A stretch of DNA of 7,701 bases from JABDNZ01 sp964407425 (GTDB lineage Bacteria > Gemmatimonadota > Gemmatimonadetes > Longimicrobiales > Gaopeijiaceae), in the NCBI GenBank assembly GCA_964407425.1, contig CAYOVN010000159.1, positions 1 through 7,701 of the forward strand, in the 5' to 3' direction. Shown piece by piece: positions 7,560 through 7,701 of the stretch. Made by a program: the position numbers and the translations under genes. Every line of letters begins with the position of its first letter. The first letter of the stretch is position 1. The notes under the pieces are model-generated. The model had not been told where the DNA came from. It made no database searches and saw only the letters and a program-made list of their open reading frames with translations.

Positions 7560-7701
7560 CTAGTAGTCCGGTCGGTCCATCTCGTGGTCGTCCCTCTGAA
7601 GGGCTATTCTGAGTCCGGTCCCCTCACCGGCCTGGACGAACACAGGGGACGAGGAGTTGCCCATCTCTTCCTTCAGGTAGGTTGAAGTACTCTGGGACAC
7701 A
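7560..7701 (-). CDS. C-terminal fragment of an unidentified protein (runs off the right edge)
   Basis: One minus-strand frame is open from the window edge to a TAG at 7562-7560, giving 46 codons whose product begins VSQSTSTYLKEEMGN and ends HEMDRPDY. It is too short to recognise a family, and no motif stands out. The case for it being real is that it is uninterrupted, its codons look ordinary for the window (many C/G third positions), and its stop abuts the ATG of the MFS gene (TAC TAG ATG), a spacing typical of co-translated operon neighbours. The other minus-strand frames contain stops in this stretch. If it is real, the MFS promoter lies beyond the window. Confidence 0.55.
   Translation of the reverse strand, partial: VSQSTSTYLKEEMGNSSSPVFVQAGEGTGLRIALQRDDHEMDRPDY

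Noticed and set aside
7560..7580. A six-codon leader peptide (MDRPDY) ending right at the MFS start
   Set aside because: The same frame stays open back to the window edge, so it is more simply the end of an upstream gene than a separate leader.
6810..7685. A 291-codon plus-strand open frame opposite the MFS gene
   Set aside because: It mirrors the MFS coding strand, its translation is low-complexity (Gly, Glu, Gln, His), and no start signal or family match is evident.

Overview
The window looks like a draft (metagenome-style) fragment of a high-GC bacterium, most likely Gemmatimonadota. That placement is an inference. It rests on two large regulators that combine an N-terminal winged helix, a BTAD domain, one membrane helix, a TolB-like domain and a TPR-type tail, ending in a C-terminus (…DYQALVRPKG) typical of that phylum. 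No rRNA, tRNA, CRISPR array, insertion sequence or phage gene is visible.

Layout, left to right. (1) 10-1997, minus: a membrane-anchored SARP/BTAD-type regulator (copy A), interrupted by 100 N (1618-1717). The same 55 bases end one contig and begin the next (1563-1617 = 1718-1772). Removing the Ns and one 55-base copy gives one uninterrupted 610-residue frame collinear with its neighbour, so the gap appears to be an unmerged contig overlap, not missing DNA. Copy A stops about 240 residues earlier than its paralogue. (2) 2155-4683, minus: a full-length paralogue (copy B, about 842 residues) immediately upstream in the same direction. (3) 4684-4972: a 289-base divergent intergenic region with a candidate extended -10 promoter for copy B, overlapped by a short inverted repeat. 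(4) 4973-6292, plus: a lipoprotein serine hydrolase of the class C beta-lactamase/family VIII esterase fold. (5) 6324-7559, minus: a 12-helix MFS transporter converging on the hydrolase with only 31 bases between them. (6) 7560-7701, minus: the C-terminal 46 codons of a further gene, whose TAG stop directly abuts the ATG of the transporter.

How the parts may work together (inference): the two regulators are tandem duplicates whose DNA-binding and BTAD halves stayed much more alike than their extracytoplasmic halves. This fits two one-component membrane sensors reading different cues with related output. Copy B is divergently transcribed from the hydrolase, so the shared intergenic region is the natural place for autoregulation and control of the hydrolase. 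The transporter belongs to a separate, tightly coupled operon entering from the right edge. No wholly new system is evident; the most distinctive content is the tandem membrane-anchored SARP pair.
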